Notes under the pieces: generated by a model
Databases searched by the model: none
What the model was told of the DNA's origin: nothing
Seen by the model: the letters and a program-made list of their open reading frames with translations, nothing else
Position numbers and translations under genes: made by a program
In this document: positions 15,341 through 24,418 of the stretch, piece after piece
Layout: the number at the start of each line of letters is the position of its first letter
Position numbering within the stretch: the stretch's first letter is position 1
Assembly (NCBI GenBank): GCA_902399975.1
Contig: CABOHA010000004.1
Coordinates: 62,001 to 126,000 of the forward strand
DNA: 64,000 bases
Source: Coriobacteriaceae bacterium
GTDB taxonomy: Bacteria; Actinomycetota; Coriobacteriia; Coriobacteriales; Coriobacteriaceae
Direction of reading: 5' to 3'

Positions 15341-16654
15341 ATGGACGAACTTTTTCACGTCAGTGAGCGCAAGTCCACAATCGGGACCGAACTTCGCGCT
15401 GGACTGACAACATTCCTGGCGATGGCCTACATCATCGCCGTCAACCCCGCAGTGCTCTCGGGCGCTGGCATCGATGCGGGAGCGCTCGCCTGCGCCACCT
15501 GCCTGGGCGCCGGCATCATGACCATCTGCATGGGCATCTTCGCCAACCGCCCACTCGCCTGCGCGTCGGGTCTGGGCATCAACGCCATGATCGCGGGCAT
15601 CGCCACCACCATGTGCGGCGGCGACTGGCACGTGGCCATGAGCGTTATCTTCCTCGAGGGTATCGTCATCTTGCTGCTCGTCCTGTGCGGCCTGCGCGAG
15701 GCCATCATGGACGCCATCCCCGTGGTCCTGCGCCACGCCATCTCGGTGGGTCTGGGCCTGTTTATCGCCATGATCGGCCTGTGCGACGCCGGCATCATCA
15801 CCGCTGGCGCCGGTACGCTCGTCGGCCTGGGCGACATCGCCTCCCCCACCTTTATCGTCGGCATCATCTCCATCGTCGTGACGGTTGCCCTGGCTTCCCG
15901 CAACGTGCCGGGCTCGCTGCTCATCGGCATCATCGTCGCCGTTATCGCCGGAATCCCGCTGGGCGTCACCCATGCGCCCGAGGGCCTCATCGCACCGCTC
16001 GACTTCTCGACCTTCGGCGCCCCGTTTGCCAGCACTGCCGACGGCAACCTTGCCATCGTGAAGGTCCTGACCGACCCGATGCTGCTCGTCGTTGCCTTCT
16101 CGCTGCTCATGAGCGACTTCTTCGACACCATGGGCACCGCGATGGCCGTCGCCAAGCAGGGCGAGTTCCTAACCGAGGACGGCAATGTCGAGGACATCCG
16201 TCCCATCCTGGTCGTCGACTCCGTGGCCGCTGCTGCCGGTGGCTTTATGGGCGTCTCCTCCATCACCACCTTCGTCGAGTCCACCTCTGGCGCTGCCGAC
16301 GGTGGCCGCACGGGCCTCACCTCCGTCACCACCGGCGTGCTGTTCATTCTCGCCGCGTTCTTCTCCCCCATCGTCACCATCGTTTCCAGCGCCGCCACCT
16401 GCGGTGCTCTGGTCTACGTCGGCTACCTCATGATGAGCGAGGCCTCCGAGATCGACTGGTCCGACGTGTCGCAGGGTTTCCCGGCGTTCATGATTGTCGC
16501 CGGCGTGCCCTTCACCTACTCCATCTCTGCCGGCATCGGTCTGGGCTTTATCGCCTACGTGATCGTCGCGCTCTTTAAGGGCGAGGCCTCCAAGATCAAG
16601 CCGCTCATGTGGATCGCAGCCCTCGCCTTCCTCGTCTACTTCTTTGTAGCGTAG
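15341..16654 (+). CDS. NCS2-family purine permease, AzgA/PbuG type
   Basis: 437 residues from ATG at 15341 (AAGGAAAGGG upstream). Twelve or more membrane segments are visible. TELRAGLTTFLAMAYIIAVNPAVLS near the N-terminus, LACASGLGINA and LMSDFFDTMGT are hallmarks of the AzgA branch of NCS2, which takes up hypoxanthine, guanine or adenine with protons. SSITTFVESTSGAADGGRTGLTSV is the matching signature in the second half. It differs from the UraA-type permease at 21673. The exact base is not predictable. Confidence 0.92.
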   Translation: MDELFHVSERKSTIGTELRAGLTTFLAMAYIIAVNPAVLSGAGIDAGALACATCLGAGIMTICMGIFANRPLACASGLGINAMIAGIATTMCGGDWHVAMSVIFLEGIVILLLVLCGLREAIMDAIPVVLRHAISVGLGLFIAMIGLCDAGIITAGAGTLVGLGDIASPTFIVGIISIVVTVALASRNVPGSLLIGIIVAVIAGIPLGVTHAPEGLIAPLDFSTFGAPFASTADGNLAIVKVLTDPMLLVVAFSLLMSDFFDTMGTAMAVAKQGEFLTEDGNVEDIRPILVVDSVAAAAGGFMGVSSITTFVESTSGAADGGRTGLTSVTTGVLFILAAFFSPIVTIVSSAATCGALVYVGYLMMSEASEIDWSDVSQGFPAFMIVAGVPFTYSISAGIGLGFIAYVIVALFKGEASKIKPLMWIAALAFLVYFFVA

Positions 16655-16683
16655 CGGCAAAGCTGCCAAAGCAGAACACCAAA

Positions 16684-16720
16684 GCGCGGAGTCGCATCGA
16701 GCGGCTCCGCGCTTTTCTTT
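16684..16720 (+). terminator. Terminator after the purine permease
   Basis: GCGCGGAGTCGC and GCGGCTCCGCGC form a strong stem with a 5-base loop, followed by TTTTCTTTT. Confidence 0.88.
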
Positions 16721-16759
16721 TAAAGCCAGGCATCGCACGGACGCGCGATATATTGCTTC

Positions 16760-16861
16760 CCAAGTTTTGGACATTTTGCCCTCCAAACGGCACTACCGCC
16801 GGCTACATCCTGCAGATATGCTGGGCGTAATCGCATAGGCCCTATGAGGATGGGAGTAACC
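16760..16861 (+). promoter_or_regulatory. Upstream region shared by the two surface-protein genes, copy 1
   Basis: From TTTTGGACATTTTGCCC near 16764 to the start codon, the sequence is nearly the same as 18857-18957 before the second surface-protein gene, including AACGGCACTACCGCCGG. TTGGACA could be a -35 box. Conservation suggests a shared promoter and leader, duplicated with the gene. Confidence 0.55.
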
Positions 16862-18649
16862 ATGGCCGCCTTGTTCACGACCCCCAAGCGCAATAATAAA
16901 ACCTCAGGAGCCCATTTTGTCGAGCCCGACGTGCACCGTCGCACGCTGCTCGCGCACGGCAGCTGGCGCCGCGTGACGCGCCGCATCGTCTGCGGCCTGG
17001 CCTGCGCGCTCACGGTAAGTTCGCTGCTCATGCCGAGCGTCTCGCTCGCGGCGGAGTGGGTGGACGTTGGCGGCGTCCGCCACGAAGCGGCCGCGGGGCC
17101 CACGGGAGACGCCGCCGGCACCTGGAGCTGGGACGGCGCCGACGATATGAAGCTCAACGGCTATGACGGCGGTGCGATCCAGGCTGCGGGCAAGCTCAAC
17201 ATTGCCTACGAGGGCAAGAACACCGTGAAAACCGAGCCCGATTACACCGGAGCCGCCATCAAGGCGCAGGATTGCACTAGCCAGAAAGCAGAGTTGAACA
17301 TAACGAGCTCGAATAGCACGGATGAGCTCAATGTGACAGCCGAGGCCAATGCAATTAAATCAACAGGTGACCTTTCCATTTCTGGCCCAGGCACTGTGAA
17401 CACCACAAGCACTAATTCCGACGGAATTGAGGCAAAGGGCGATCTCTCTATCACAGGCTCGGGCACCGTGAATGCAACGGGCGGTACCGAAGGCATCCAA
17501 TCCAAGGGCAAGACCACCATCGATTCCTCTGGTACAGTGATCGCTAAAGGAGGCGAAGGTTACGGCGTCGCCGCGGGCAGTGACCTGATCATCAAAGGCG
17601 GTGGCAAGGTAGAAGCAAGCTCGATAGAAGAAGCGGCGATTTGGGCTGACGACAACATCGACATCTCGGGCGGCAGCCAGGTCAAGGCGAACTCCGAGGG
17701 AGATCTTGCCGTCAACGCTGAGGGCAGTCTCGCGGTCACGAACGCCTCCCTTGACGCAAGTGGTGTTAAATATGGCGTCTATGCTTGCAAGGGCGCTATA
17801 CTCGATCACGCGACCGTAACGGTCCGCACAAGCGCGAGCGGCGGCCAGGCCATCGCCCTCATCACTGACGGGGACGACATCGTCATCAAAAATGGTTCCA
17901 TCGTGGACGCGTTCGCGGAAGGCGAATTCTCGGTTGCAATCTCTACCAGAAACCACCAGCTCAACGACGCGGGCGGACACATCTACATCAGCGACTCCGT
18001 TGTTAAGGCTATAGCCCGCTATGTCGAGTCCGGTAGCGATGGCCCCGATCACTACAGCAACGACCAAAGCGGCGAGGTCATCCCTGAGCCTAGGGGTCTG
18101 AACATCGGTATCTTCGCCCAGACCAGCGAGGGCATCACGCCCGCGACTATTTCGATCGTCCGCAGCAAGGTCACTGCCGAAGGAGACACGGCGGCGATCT
18201 TCGCCCTTGCCATGAGCGCGGACGGCAAGGCAATCGGCACCATCGAAATCGAAGGCTCCACCATCCTGACGCCTGAAGGCGGCAAGGTCATTGACTATCG
18301 CAACAAAGAAGAGCTCAGCAACGGCGACATCTACGAAGCGGGTCAAACCATCGGCACGGGCGACGCTGTGATCGACTCCCCCTATAACGAAGCTGTCGCC
18401 AAGAGCACGGTCATCGTGCCTCCCGAGGAGATCAAACCCGAGGAGAAGCCAGGCGAGACCAAGCCCGAGGGTTCCAAGTCCGAGGGCACGAAGACAACCA
18501 AGACCGTTGCAGTTGCAGCCACGGGAGCCAAGACCACCGGCAAGCTCGCGGCAACCGGCGACGCCTCGAGCGTAGCCATCGTGGCAGCCGCCCTTGCGGG
18601 AACAGCCGCCATCGCCGCCGGCGCCGCGGTGAGTCGCAAGCGTGCATAG
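16862..18649 (+). CDS. Cell-wall surface protein, parallel beta-helix type, LAATG sorting signal (paralogue 1)
   Basis: 595 residues from ATG at 16862 (GGGAG upstream). A basic N-terminus is followed by a signal peptide (RRIVCGLACALTVSSLLMPSVSLA, cut before AEW). Residues 65-500 are built of short Gly/Asn/Ser-rich repeats such as GDLSITGSGTVNATGG and KTTIDSSGTVIAKGG, as in carbohydrate-binding beta-helix proteins. A Pro/Glu/Lys/Thr spacer leads to LAATG at 562-566, a hydrophobic stretch and the basic end SRKRA. LAxTG signals are used by class E sortases of high-G+C actinobacteria. Probably covalently wall-bound; adhesion or glycan binding is inferred. The next gene is a tandem paralogue. Confidence 0.82.
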   Translation: MAALFTTPKRNNKTSGAHFVEPDVHRRTLLAHGSWRRVTRRIVCGLACALTVSSLLMPSVSLAAEWVDVGGVRHEAAAGPTGDAAGTWSWDGADDMKLNGYDGGAIQAAGKLNIAYEGKNTVKTEPDYTGAAIKAQDCTSQKAELNITSSNSTDELNVTAEANAIKSTGDLSISGPGTVNTTSTNSDGIEAKGDLSITGSGTVNATGGTEGIQSKGKTTIDSSGTVIAKGGEGYGVAAGSDLIIKGGGKVEASSIEEAAIWADDNIDISGGSQVKANSEGDLAVNAEGSLAVTNASLDASGVKYGVYACKGAILDHATVTVRTSASGGQAIALITDGDDIVIKNGSIVDAFAEGEFSVAISTRNHQLNDAGGHIYISDSVVKAIARYVESGSDGPDHYSNDQSGEVIPEPRGLNIGIFAQTSEGITPATISIVRSKVTAEGDTAAIFALAMSADGKAIGTIEIEGSTILTPEGGKVIDYRNKEELSNGDIYEAGQTIGTGDAVIDSPYNEAVAKSTVIVPPEEIKPEEKPGETKPEGSKSEGTKTTKTVAVAATGAKTTGKLAATGDASSVAIVAAALAGTAAIAAGAAVSRKRA

Positions 18650-18713
18650 ACGCCTCGATCTTTAACGCACGGGGCGGCACCCCCGAATACGCCTAGTCCG
18701 CACGCCGTTTAGC

Positions 18714-18750
18714 AACGCCACCGCCAAGCTCCCCTCCGGCGGTGGCGTTT
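18714..18750 (+). terminator. Terminator after surface-protein paralogue 1
   Basis: AACGCCACCGCC and GGCGGTGGCGTT pair perfectly around a 12-base loop, then TTTCC. A very similar hairpin follows paralogue 2 at 20800. Confidence 0.85.
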
Positions 18751-18779
18751 CCTGTTTGCACTCGTATGGCGCACACGCG

Positions 18780-18957
18780 AGCGGAGTCGCAACAAGCGGC
18801 TCCGCGCTTTGTGATTAATGCCCGACAACGCGTAGGTGCGCAGCTTATTCCTCTTCCGGATTTTGGACATTTTGCCCTCCAAACGGCACTACCGCCGGCA
18901 ACATCCAGCAGATACGCTGAATCTAGCCGTATAGGCCCTATGAGAACGGGAGCAACC
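18780..18957 (+). promoter_or_regulatory. Upstream region of surface-protein paralogue 2
   Basis: GCGGAGTCGC/GCGGCTCCGC at about 18782-18807 repeats the hairpin of 16684-16712. The stretch 18857-18957 repeats the copy-1 leader. The duplication therefore took terminator, promoter and gene as one unit of about 2.1 kb. Confidence 0.55.
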
Positions 18958-20742
18958 ATGGCAGCCTTGTTCACGACCCCCAAACGCAATGACACTACCG
19001 CCGGAACCCATGTTGCCGAACCCGACGTTCGCCGTCGCATAGGACTCGCGCACGGCAGCTGGCGCCGCGTGACGCGCCGCATCGTCGTAGGCGCCGTGTG
19101 CGCGCTCACGGTGAGCTCGCTGCTCATGCCGAGCGTCTCGCTCGCGGCGGAATGGGTCAAGGTCGGCGGCAACAAGTACAACACCGCGGCGAGCGACGAG
19201 GCCGGTACCTGGTCGTGGGACGGCGCCGACGACTTGAAGCTCAACAACTATAACGGCGGCGAGATCCAGGCCGCAGGCAAGCTCAACGTGAATTACTCGG
19301 GGACCAACATCGTCACTGCCGAATGGATCGAAGGCATCAACGTTTCTCATGGCACTAACGAGAACGCCGAGCTCAATATCCAAGGCGACGCGGGCAGCAC
19401 GCTCAGCGTGACATCTACTGAGGACGCTATCCTCTCCACGGGTAATATCAACATCGACGGAGCCGGATCCGTCAACGCCACGAGCACTGGGTTTGACGCC
19501 ATAAATGCCGGGGGTGATCTCGCTATCAAAGGTTCGGGCAACGTCAACGCCACGGGTGCATCGGATGGCATCAGGGCAAACGGTAATATCACGATTGACG
19601 ACAGCGGAGCCGTCACCGCCAGGACTACCGAGGACAAGGGTATTGGAACCGACAAGAACCTCACCATCAAGGGTGGCGGGACGGTCGAGGCAAGCTCAGC
19701 TGATGGTGAGGCCCTTTGGAGCGGCGGCAATATCAACATCTCGGACGGCAGCCAGGTCAAGGCAAGCTCCGAGAAAGACGCTGCCGTCGAGGCCAAGGGC
19801 AGCCTCGCAGCCACAAACGCCTCCCTCAACGTAAACGGTGTTGAATATGGCGTCTATGCCCACAAGGGCATCACCCTCGATCATGCAAACGTGACAGTCC
19901 GCGCAAGTAAAGGCAGATACGGTAGCGCCATTGCCCTCTTCACCTACCCAGACGATATCGTCGTCAAGAACGGCTCCACCGTGGACGCGTTTGCGGAAGG
20001 CGAGGTTTCGGCTGCATTCTCCACCAGAAGCGATCGACCCAACGAGGAGGGTGGCCACATCTACATCAGCGACTCCGTTGTCGAGGCCATAGCCCGCTAT
20101 GTCGAGAACGGCGACGGCCCCATCCCCTACAGCGAAAACCAAGATGGCGAGACGAGCCCCGAGCCCCAAGGCGAGAACATCGGCATCATCGCCCAGACCA
20201 GCGAGGGCGTCACACCCGCAGTCATCTCGATCATCCGCAGCAAGGTAACGGCCGAAGGAGATACAGCGGCAATCTTTGCCCGTGCCATGAGCGCTGACGG
20301 CAAGGCAATCGGCACCATCAAGATTGAGAACGCCGCCATCCAGACGCCCGAAGGCGGCAAGGTCATTGACTATCGCAAGCTCCGTGACGGCATCTACGAG
20401 GCAGGCCAAGCCATCGGCACGGGCGACGCTGTGATCGACTCCCCCTATAACGAAGCTGTCGCCAAGAGCATGGTCATCGCACCTCCCGAGGTAGCCAAGC
20501 CGGAAGACCCCAAGCCCGACGAGACCAAGCCCGCAGAAAGCAAGCCCGCGGAGTCCAAGCAGAACCCCAAGCCTGAGGGCTCAAAGCCGACCAAGGCCGT
20601 TGCGGCTTCAATCACGAAAGCCAAGACTACCGGCGTGCTCGCGGCAACCGGCGACACCTCGGGTGCGGCCATCGTGGCAACCGTCCTTGCGGGAACAGCC
20701 GCTATCGCCGCAGGCACCATGGCGAGCCGTAAGCGCTCTTAG
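18958..20742 (+). CDS. Cell-wall surface protein, parallel beta-helix type, LAATG sorting signal (paralogue 2)
   Basis: 594 residues from ATG at 18958 (GGGAG upstream; a start at 18742 would run through the duplicated leader). Same plan as paralogue 1: basic N-terminus, signal peptide ending SVSLA-AEW, repeats such as GDLAIKGSGNVNATGA, a Pro/Lys/Glu/Ser spacer, LAATG at 561-565, hydrophobic stretch, SRKRS. The two are nearly identical at the N-terminus, in HIYISDSVV, TSEGVTPAVISIIRSKVTAEGDTAAIFA and at the C-terminus, but diverge in the middle repeats, as expected for host-exposed proteins. No sortase gene is in the window. Confidence 0.82.
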   Translation: MAALFTTPKRNDTTAGTHVAEPDVRRRIGLAHGSWRRVTRRIVVGAVCALTVSSLLMPSVSLAAEWVKVGGNKYNTAASDEAGTWSWDGADDLKLNNYNGGEIQAAGKLNVNYSGTNIVTAEWIEGINVSHGTNENAELNIQGDAGSTLSVTSTEDAILSTGNINIDGAGSVNATSTGFDAINAGGDLAIKGSGNVNATGASDGIRANGNITIDDSGAVTARTTEDKGIGTDKNLTIKGGGTVEASSADGEALWSGGNINISDGSQVKASSEKDAAVEAKGSLAATNASLNVNGVEYGVYAHKGITLDHANVTVRASKGRYGSAIALFTYPDDIVVKNGSTVDAFAEGEVSAAFSTRSDRPNEEGGHIYISDSVVEAIARYVENGDGPIPYSENQDGETSPEPQGENIGIIAQTSEGVTPAVISIIRSKVTAEGDTAAIFARAMSADGKAIGTIKIENAAIQTPEGGKVIDYRKLRDGIYEAGQAIGTGDAVIDSPYNEAVAKSMVIAPPEVAKPEDPKPDETKPAESKPAESKQNPKPEGSKPTKAVAASITKAKTTGVLAATGDTSGAAIVATVLAGTAAIAAGTMASRKRS

Positions 20743-20798
20743 ACGCCTCTGCGCACATGGCAGCTCCCGCGAAGGCCCCGAGCCCCAGCACCGTTTAA

Positions 20799-20838
20799 CC
20801 ACGCCACCGCCGAGCTCCCCTCCAGCGGTGGCGTTTTC
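20799..20838 (+). terminator. Terminator after surface-protein paralogue 2
   Basis: ACGCCACCGC and GCGGTGGCGT form a perfect 10-bp stem with a 14-base loop, then TTTTCC. It is a diverged copy of the hairpin at 18714. Confidence 0.82.
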
Positions 20839-20949
20839 CATATGCGTCCGCAGGGGATGCACGAGATTGTCTTTGGTCTAGCCCAACCGGCATACGCTGG
20901 CGTGCGACAATTGGGGCTGCCGATATCACAACACTGAGAGAAGCCCGTC

Positions 20950-21615
20950 ATGGAAGCGCATCAAAAGCAGATAACCGTTTATTCGAATCATACGGAAAGC
21001 GCGCCTGTCATCTACCTTCCTGTGGTCGTGGGCGACGGCAGCGAGGTTTATAAGTGTTGCCGAGAGCTCAACTGCCCGCCCTTCACGCTTGTCGGCATTG
21101 GCAGCCTCAACTGGAATCGCGAGCTGAGCCCCTGGGGATGCGACGGAACCGTGCGCGATGCCGAGCCCTTTGGCGGTCAAGCTGCCGATTTTCTTGATGA
21201 GCTGCTGAATCAGATAATCCCCCAGGTCGAGTCGTCGCTTCCTCAGCCGCCCACCTGGCGCGGCATTGCCGGTTACTCGCTCGCGGGCCTCTTCGCACTC
21301 TGGTCCCTCTGGCAAACCGACGCCTTTGACCGCGCCGCGAGCGCATCGGGGTCGCTATGGTTTCCCGACTTTGTCGACCGTGCCAGCACGGCCCCTTTTG
21401 CCGGCAGCCCGCAAGCCGTCTATCTGTCGCTCGGCAAAAAAGAGACCAAGACGCCCAACCGCATGATGCGGCATGTGCTCGACGACACGCGCGCGACGGA
21501 AGTGCTGCTCATCGCGCGCGGCATTCCAACAACGCTGGAGCTCAACCCCGGCAATCACTTCGCCCAAACCGATCTGCGCATGGCACGTGGCATCCACTGG
21601 ATATTGACGCATTAA
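20950..21615 (+). CDS. Alpha/beta hydrolase, siderophore-esterase-like (IroE/Fes type)
   Basis: 221 residues from ATG at 20950; GAGAGAAG lies 9 bp upstream. GYSLAGLFALWSL carries the nucleophile Ser110 in a GxSxxG setting, as in Fes/IroE and related putative esterases. GNHFAQTDLRMARGIHWI near the end holds the likely His. No signal peptide, so cytoplasmic. Substrate unknown; hydrolysis of a siderophore or a similar ester is only suggested by the family. Confidence 0.72.
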   Translation: MEAHQKQITVYSNHTESAPVIYLPVVVGDGSEVYKCCRELNCPPFTLVGIGSLNWNRELSPWGCDGTVRDAEPFGGQAADFLDELLNQIIPQVESSLPQPPTWRGIAGYSLAGLFALWSLWQTDAFDRAASASGSLWFPDFVDRASTAPFAGSPQAVYLSLGKKETKTPNRMMRHVLDDTRATEVLLIARGIPTTLELNPGNHFAQTDLRMARGIHWILTH

Positions 21616-21653
21616 AAATGGCGCCCGCGCGTACGCATGGGCGCCATTTTTTG
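21614..21653. terminator. Two-way terminator between esterase and permease genes
   Basis: AAAATGGCGCCC and GGGCGCCATTTT pair perfectly around CGCGCGTACGCAT, with an A run and a T run on the two sides. It lies between converging genes. Confidence 0.88.
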
Positions 21654-21672
21654 ATTCAGCTGGACGCAGTTG

Positions 21673-23007
21673 TTACTCAGCAGCCTCCTCAAGCTCGGAG
21701 ACATCAAACTCAAAGTCGTTGCCCGGTAGGATGGCATTGAGCACAATGCCCACCAGCGAACCCACGGCAAGGCCCGAGAGCGAAATCGTCACGCCGCCCA
21801 GCTCCAACACGATAGCTCCGGCAGTGCTGTACGCAATGCCGAGTGAAAGCACCAGCACCAGGGCGGCCACCAGCACGTTGCGGTTGTTCTGGAAATCGAC
21901 CTGGTTCTCGATGAGGTTGCGGACGCCCACGGCGCTGATCATGCCATAGAGCACGAGAGACACGCCGCCGATCACACACGCCGGCATGGCCGCAATGACA
22001 GCCGCGAACTTGGGGCAGAACGAGAGCACAATGGCACAACATGCGGCAATGCGAATCACGCGCGGGTCAAACACACGCGTTAGGGCAAGCACACCGGTGT
22101 TCTCGCCATAGGTGGTGTTAGCCGGAGCGCCAAAGAGCGATGCGAGAATGGTCGCCAGGCCGTCGCCAAGCAGCGTGCGATGCAGGCCAGGATCGGCGAT
22201 GTAGTTACGCTCGCAGGTGGAGCCGATAGCCGAGATATCACCGATATGCTCGATCATGGTCGCAAATGCCAACGGCATAATGGTGATGATGGCCGTCGTG
22301 GCAAGACCGCTATCGAACTGCGGCCCAAAGAGTGCAAACACGGTGTTGTCCCACACGATGGGCAGACCGACCCACGGAGCGGCGGCAACGCCCGAGAAAT
22401 CAACCTCGCCGAGCGCAGCCGCAACGGCATAGCTCACCACAACGCCCAGCAAAATCGGCACGATCTTGACCATGCCACGGCCCCAGATGTTGCAGATGAC
22501 GATAACGGCAACGGCAATGACAGCCACAAGCCAGTTGGTCTGGCAGTTAGCAATAGCGGAACTTGCCAGGATCAAGCCGATGGAAATGACGATGGGGCCA
22601 GTCACTAATGGCGGAAAGAAGCGCATAACGCGCTTGGCGCCAAACGCGCGGAAGAGCGCCGCAAGCACCGGATAGAGCAGGCCGGCACAAGCTACGCCCA
22701 GGCAGGCGTGGGGCAAAAGCTCGGCCTCGCCGTTGGGCGCGATGGCGGCATAGCCCGCGATAAAGGCAAACGAAGATCCCAAAAACGCTGGCACCTTGCC
22801 GCGCGATAGGAAGTGGAAGAGCAGCGTGCCCAGGCCGGCAAACAAAAGGGTCGCCGAAACCGAAAGGCCGGTGAGCACAGGCACCAGCACGGTAGCGCCG
22901 AACATGGCAAACAGGTGCTGCAGGCCGAGCAAAAACATGCGCGGGCGACCGAGCGACGACGCATCGTAGATGGCATCGGCGACGGCGGGCGTCGAGGATT
23001 GGGACAT
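21673..23007 (-). CDS. NCS2-family uracil/xanthine permease, UraA type
   Basis: 444 residues from ATG at 23007 (AAAGGA upstream); the longer frame to 23232 runs through the intergenic hairpin. Multiple membrane segments. GLQHLFAMFGATVLVPVLTGL near the N-terminus, AFATMIEHIGDISAIG (the QH/EH motif of substrate binding) and GAPANTTYGENTGVLALT match UraA/PyrP. It imports uracil or a related base with protons. It differs from the AzgA-type permease at 15341, so the strain has both branches. Confidence 0.9.
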   Translation of the reverse strand: MSQSSTPAVADAIYDASSLGRPRMFLLGLQHLFAMFGATVLVPVLTGLSVSATLLFAGLGTLLFHFLSRGKVPAFLGSSFAFIAGYAAIAPNGEAELLPHACLGVACAGLLYPVLAALFRAFGAKRVMRFFPPLVTGPIVISIGLILASSAIANCQTNWLVAVIAVAVIVICNIWGRGMVKIVPILLGVVVSYAVAAALGEVDFSGVAAAPWVGLPIVWDNTVFALFGPQFDSGLATTAIITIMPLAFATMIEHIGDISAIGSTCERNYIADPGLHRTLLGDGLATILASLFGAPANTTYGENTGVLALTRVFDPRVIRIAACCAIVLSFCPKFAAVIAAMPACVIGGVSLVLYGMISAVGVRNLIENQVDFQNNRNVLVAALVLVLSLGIAYSTAGAIVLELGGVTISLSGLAVGSLVGIVLNAILPGNDFEFDVSELEEAAE

Positions 23008-23035
23008 GGATGTCCTTTCATAATGGAAGGGCGCC

Positions 23036-23059
23036 CGGGCATATCGGATTACCTGCCCG
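23036..23059 (-). repeat. Small hairpin between metE-like gene and uracil-type permease gene
   Basis: CGGGCA and TGCCCG pair around a 12-base loop, 70 bp after the methyltransferase gene and 30 bp before the permease start. There is no T run, so it may be a weak terminator or leader structure. Confidence 0.35.
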
Positions 23060-23129
23060 AACGATACGATCCGAACCATTGTACGCGATGCATGCCGCTC
23101 CGACCACGACGCCCCTGCGAACGGCAGCA

Positions 23130-24263
23130 TTACTTCCAGATGCGCTCGGCGATGCGTTTGACCAGGGCGATCTTTGCCCACTGCTCGTCCTCGGTCAGCT
23201 TGTTGCCAATCTCGCAGCTGGCAAAGCCGCACTGGGGAGACAGATACAGGTTCTCGAGCGGCACGTACTTTGCGGCTTCGCGGATGCGCTCGACGATAAC
23301 ATCCTCGTTCTCGAGCTCTGCGGCCTTGGTGGTCACCAAGCCCAGCACGACCTTCTTGCCCGGGGCAACGTAGCTGAGCGGCTCAAAACCGCCGGCGCGC
23401 GGCGTATCGAACTCCAGGTAGAATGCGTCGACATCCTCATGTGCAAACAGGTACGGCGCGATGGGGTCATAGCCGCCCTCGAAAGCATAGGTAGAGTGGT
23501 AGTTGCCGCGGCACACGTGCGTGTTAATGACGAGGTCGTCGGGCTTGTCCTCGATGGCGGCGTTGTTGAGCGCCACGCCCAGCTCGCTCACCCTTTGCAG
23601 GTCAACCGGGCTCATGCCAGTCTTGGACACAAAGTCGGTATCGCAATAGATGCCCCAGGTGCAGTCATCAAACTGGATGTTGCGGCAACCCGCTGCGTAC
23701 AGGTCGGCGATCACCGTGCGATAAGCGGCTGCAATTGCGTCGGCAAGTTCCTCATCGGTCTTATAGACAGCGCGCAGGCTCTCCTGCTGGCCATCGCAGC
23801 GGTCGAGCGTAACCTCCGAGAACGTCTGGATCGGCGCCGGAATGGTCTGGCGTGCAACGTGGCCCTCCCCCTCGAGTGCCTTGACAAACTTAAAGTGCTC
23901 GACGAAGGGGTGGTTCTCGCCGCTGATGGGGCCGGTCACCACGGCGGTGTCAGCCGTGGTCTCCTCGTCGTGGAACATATAGCCCGTACGCGAGGTGCGG
24001 CGTTCAATGCCGTTGAGCCCCCACATAAAGTCGAGGTGCCAGTAACTGCGACGAAACTCGCCATCGGTAATCACTTGCAGGCCAGCGGCCTTTTGCTTGT
24101 CCACCAGTTCGCGAATAGCCTCATCCTCGACAGCCTTAAGCCCCTCGGCATCAAGCGTGCCTGCCGCATAGGCAGCGCGGGCATCCTTTACGGCCTGCGG
24201 ACGAAGAAAGCTGCCGACGATATCAGCGCGAAACGGCGCGTTCGGTTGAATTGAAGTGCTCAT
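23130..24263 (-). CDS. Methionine-synthase-like (MetE C-terminal domain) methyltransferase, YxjG/YxjH family
   Basis: 377 residues from ATG at 24263 (AAGGGAGAT upstream). It consists of only the catalytic barrel of cobalamin-independent methionine synthase. Zinc ligands are visible in NTHVCRGNYHS (His, Cys) and CGFASCEIG (Cys), plus VITDGEFRRSYWHLDFMWG and QFDDCTWG. Such single-domain proteins (B. subtilis YxjG/YxjH) act in methionine supply, with a methyl donor that is not settled. The gene follows a LysR gene on the same strand, and a palindrome lies in its promoter. Confidence 0.88.
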   Translation of the reverse strand: MSTSIQPNAPFRADIVGSFLRPQAVKDARAAYAAGTLDAEGLKAVEDEAIRELVDKQKAAGLQVITDGEFRRSYWHLDFMWGLNGIERRTSRTGYMFHDEETTADTAVVTGPISGENHPFVEHFKFVKALEGEGHVARQTIPAPIQTFSEVTLDRCDGQQESLRAVYKTDEELADAIAAAYRTVIADLYAAGCRNIQFDDCTWGIYCDTDFVSKTGMSPVDLQRVSELGVALNNAAIEDKPDDLVINTHVCRGNYHSTYAFEGGYDPIAPYLFAHEDVDAFYLEFDTPRAGGFEPLSYVAPGKKVVLGLVTTKAAELENEDVIVERIREAAKYVPLENLYLSPQCGFASCEIGNKLTEDEQWAKIALVKRIAERIWK

Positions 24264-24304
24264 AGATATCTCCCTTTGCATTGGTTGCTTTACTGGAACA
24301 GAGT

Positions 24305-24372
24305 ATGAGCGCTCATATAGCCATCGTAAAATATACGTTTATAACAGTTTGATATAGATGCTTCCTATATCA
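24305..24372. promoter_or_regulatory. Palindromic operator sites before the metE-like gene
   Basis: TGATATAG-N7-CTATATCA at 24350-24372 is a perfect 8-bp inverted repeat with the look of a LysR-type box. ATGAGCGCTCAT at 24305-24316 is a perfect 12-bp palindrome nearer the gene. Both lie between the LysR gene and the gene it probably controls. Confidence 0.6.
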
Positions 24373-24418
24373 GTTGGGACTGCCATGAAGAGATTTGACC
24401 TGTGCAGGACGCAGCAGT

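Noticed and set aside
15427..16398. 323-codon frame opposite the purine permease
   Set aside because: Low-complexity Met/Thr/Pro content with no motif; the permease motifs lie on the plus strand.
23010..24254. 414-codon frame opposite the metE-like gene
   Set aside because: No recognised domain; zinc ligands and SD support the minus-strand gene.
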